From NCBI GenBank assembly GCA_910578385.1, contig CAJTQV010000010.1:54614-118613 (forward strand): DNA of 64,000 nucleotides, written 5' to 3'. Under the pieces are notes generated by a model. The model had not been told where the DNA came from. It did not search any database and saw only the letters and a list, made by a program, of their open reading frames with translations. This document shows, one piece after another, positions 63,681 through 64,000 of this stretch; the stretch's first letter is position 1; each line of letters begins with the position of its first letter. Both the position numbers and the translations under genes were made by a program. This DNA is from an uncultured Muribaculaceae bacterium (GTDB lineage Bacteria > Bacteroidota > Bacteroidia > Bacteroidales > Muribaculaceae).

Positions 63681-64000
63681 ATGAGAACAAAGACAACATT
63701 AACAATCGCTGCAATAATGTTCGCATCTGCGGTATCAGCAGCATATCCGTATATTACACATACGGTGGTAATGAGACCTTATGTAATGGAGAACCCGGAA
63801 AACCCGGAGGAAGGAGATCCGTACATAAGAATACCCGGTGCTCCCGTCCAGTGTACCATCGACGCGACGGCCGGCATCCAGTTCGTCGGAATGGAGAAGC
63901 CGGAGATTCTGACGTTCGAGCTTTACGACCTCTCGGGCGCGTGCATGGCAGTGTTCGGTGACGAAGACTCGTTCCTCGACTTCCTCTTCGCGCAGTCGGG
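63681..64000 (+). CDS. Secreted protein, 5' part only (cut by window end)
   Basis: An open frame from ATG 63681 runs off the window end (106 codons seen). A signal peptide (TTLTIAAIMFASAVSA) precedes a Pro/Glu-rich segment (MENPENPEEGDPYIRIPG) and the start of a domain (MEKPEILTFELYDLSGACMAVFG). The family was not recognised. The first about 50 codons are AT-rich and the rest GC-rich, so the gene also spans a composition border. It has its own promoter and phased boxes. Confidence 0.75.
   Translation, partial: MRTKTTLTIAAIMFASAVSAAYPYITHTVVMRPYVMENPENPEEGDPYIRIPGAPVQCTIDATAGIQFVGMEKPEILTFELYDLSGACMAVFGDEDSFLDFLFAQS

Overview
The window looks like chromosomal DNA of a Bacteroidales bacterium, most likely a gut Muribaculaceae-type genome (inference). 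It is moderately GC-rich. Many promoters fit the Bacteroidetes pattern TTTG/ATTG - 19 to 21 nt - TAnnTTTG. Several secreted proteins end in type-IX-secretion-like tails, and DUF6377-type and tetratricopeptide membrane regulators sit beside glycan and phosphoester enzymes. No tRNA, rRNA, CRISPR array or IS transposase was seen.

Layout. 0-9 kb: pyrG-yidC-ferredoxin membrane protein-thyA run leftward, then an acyltransferase, obgE and a WYL regulator. 8.9-9.4 kb is a repeat-rich gap. 9.4-16 kb: dTDP-glucose dehydratase, a porin-like barrel, rsmA, three FKBP-type prolyl isomerases with small lipoproteins, and a DUF5715 lipoprotein. 16-17.8 kb: an unusual HAD phosphatase-AroB fusion. 18-21.6 kb: a compact plus-strand locus with an acidic scaffold-like protein, a probable phage-type major capsid protein, two small structural-like proteins and a one- or two-TM protein, with no terminase, portal, tail or integrase. 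It is preceded by a perfect 30-bp hairpin and is the best candidate for an undescribed system.

21.6-28.2 kb: a GH13 amylase and two AT-rich secreted proteins (a propeller, and a large protein with a DUF7689-like Cys motif). 28.5-33.5 kb: aroK, the DUF2752/CD225 pair, an MsbA-like exporter and an APC permease. 33.6-40.2 kb: a secreted tyrosine phosphatase and an 1116-residue CBM/esterase-like/PHP protein whose esterase nucleophile is replaced by Asp, with a DUF6377 regulator beside them. 40.2-43.7 kb: an AAA-ATPase/PD-(D/E)XK gene between 43-bp direct repeats, and a secreted LRR-transglutaminase protein of which a relic lies on the far side of the ATPase gene. 44.1-50 kb: a TolC-HlyD-permease-permease-acyltransferase operon lacking an ATPase. 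50.2-53.8 kb: an SNF-family transporter divergent from a MATE pump, a PAS protein and RidA. 54.1-57.7 kb: a tsaE-birA-flippase-like-DUF-LRR operon. 57.8-64 kb: carboxynorspermidine dehydrogenase-like protein, GH31 alpha-glucosidase, a tetratricopeptide membrane regulator, and the start of a secreted protein gene preceded by helically phased TCTCAC boxes.

Intergenic DNA carries several dispersed repeat families: degenerate TTTAGG-type arrays that supply the stop codons of some genes, GTAGGGACGC palindromes, a TTTTCGGGCTTCCGCCC element, and a terminal-inverted-repeat element. Genes in the AT-rich islands (23.7-28.3, 40.3-43.7 and 62.1-63.8 kb) look transferred or recombined.
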